A stretch of 64,000 nt of DNA. Origin: Branchipolynoe longqiensis. Lineage: Eukaryota > Annelida > Polychaeta > Phyllodocida > Polynoidae. The notes under the pieces are model-generated. The model saw only the letters and a program-made list of their open reading frames with translations, ran no database searches and had not been told where the DNA came from. Shown in pieces: positions 63,462-64,000 of this stretch (position 1 is its first letter; each line of letters starts with the position of its first letter). The position numbers were made by a program, and so were the translations under genes. Where the stretch lies: NCBI GenBank assembly GCA_030323885.1, contig CM059198.1, positions 11,694,462 through 11,758,461 on the forward strand, given 5' to 3'.

Positions 63462-64000
63462 TTAGTTGGCGAGAAGACGCTTTGCAACGCCGGTAGGCTT
63501 TTCTAGTCGTTTATTATAATGTTTTGCAAACGACTTAGCCGTCTTCCAGCCTGCATGCGCTAGTATTCTTTTCACAGAAATACCAAGCACCCGTGCCTTG
63601 GAGACCATGGCTCCTCTAGTTGAGTGGGAAGAGTATTTACTCGTATCCACTCCAGCCAATTTCAACACCGTAATTGTCCATCTGGCAAGTGTGTCTCGTG
63701 AAATCGCCTTATGTGGCTTTATAAAGCTCACTAATAGTTGTTGTGATGCACGTAAATCCTTTGTCTTGTATATATAAGCCCGTATGGCCGACACAACACA
63801 TAATTTCCGATCATTCGGAAAACAGTCTAAGTGAACCGTTGATAAAGGGTCACCTAACGTGTTCGATTTAAGCAATTTTTCTAAATCAAACTTAGCTTGT
63901 TCCTTGTCTATTTCTAATCCAGTTAAGGATACAGCAACAATCGTCTGTCCTCTGTGTCCGGTTACTAACAATAACAGGACCGCAACCTTAAAACCTAACT
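63462..64000 (-). CDS. DIRS-3 tyrosine recombinase, C-terminal part, intact
   Basis: 169+ residues without a stop: VTGHRGQTIVAVSLTGLEID (Arg I), FDLEKLLKSNTLGDPLSTV, HSTRGAMVSKARVLGISVKR (H-x-x-R), HAGWKTAKSFAKHYNKRL with the nucleophile Tyr, stop at about 63462. All catalytic residues expected of the domain are present, unlike the frameshifted second copy. The frame is open at the right edge, so the N-terminal half and RT lie outside. Confidence 0.88.
   Translation of the reverse strand, partial: LGFKVAVLLLLVTGHRGQTIVAVSLTGLEIDKEQAKFDLEKLLKSNTLGDPLSTVHLDCFPNDRKLCVVSAIRAYIYKTKDLRASQQLLVSFIKPHKAISRDTLARWTITVLKLAGVDTSKYSSHSTRGAMVSKARVLGISVKRILAHAGWKTAKSFAKHYNKRLEKPTGVAKRLLAN

Larger units (their letters stand above)
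63021..64000 (-). mobile_element. Third DIRS element, 3' part, running off the right edge
   Basis: Minus strand: YR C-terminal half followed by the right-end palindrome. It lies in a VPS13B intron in the same orientation as the gene. Sequence is closer to the first DIRS element in the palindrome (ATAGATGATGG/ACAGATGATGG, ATAAGCCTCGG) than to the second. Confidence 0.85.

Noticed and set aside
1..64000. CRISPR array, operon or prokaryotic elements
   Set aside because: Spliced genes, SINEs, YR retrotransposons and microsatellites show animal nuclear DNA; the regular repeats have no spacers.

Overview
The window is repeat-dense DNA from an invertebrate animal. The only confident host gene is VPS13B. 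Three of its exons lie on the minus strand at 62.2-60.7, 59.9-59.7 and 51.8-51.5 kb, with matching splice sites and phases. There is also a probable innexin C-terminal exon (26.55-26.85 kb, plus), a chromodomain exon (2.8-3.0 kb, minus) and an unrecognised spliced gene starting at 42.2 kb (minus). The innexin-type exon, tRNA-derived SINEs and tyrosine-recombinase (YR) retrotransposons fit a non-vertebrate metazoan; I cannot name the species.

Left third. 3.37-4.81 kb is a TA-flanked element with perfect 30-bp inverted termini and a GTCGGCCCGACG-rich core. 5.60-10.49 kb is a GC-rich Ngaro-type YR retrotransposon with a full A1-ORFs-B1-A2-B2 split direct repeat layout, but its RT is internally deleted, its YR is missing and it carries a 691-bp internal duplication. 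11.92-17.34 kb is a nearly complete DIRS-type element (Gag, RT/RNase H, YR) with inverted terminal and internal complementary repeats, bracketed by two inverted copies of a ~100-bp MITE.

Middle. 18.25-22.04 kb is the most interesting object: a gene remnant whose C-terminal half carries the acidic-residue and helix-hairpin pattern of FEN-1/PIN-type 5' nucleases plus a Cys-rich tail, bracketed by ~300-bp inverted repeats ending ACCCGG and flanked by TAAA. Related fragments occur at 27.6-29.1 kb (minus) and 44.0-45.1 kb (plus). 22.3-26.3 kb is a 4-kb imperfect foldback with tandem subrepeats. 34.3-37.9 kb is a 5'-truncated second DIRS element (minus). 45.8-50.3 kb is a second, diverged Ngaro-type element (minus) with a Gag zinc-finger pattern shared with the first and a phase-compatible intron candidate.

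Right third. VPS13B introns hold a 7.3-kb minisatellite of 62/69-bp units with higher-order structure (51.8-59.1 kb), a degenerate ~30-bp repeat (59.9-60.5 kb) and the 3' part of a third DIRS element (63.0-64.0 kb, cut by the window edge). At least eight copies of one tRNA-like SINE family and four of another are scattered across the window. Most long open frames in the minisatellites and microsatellites are not genes.
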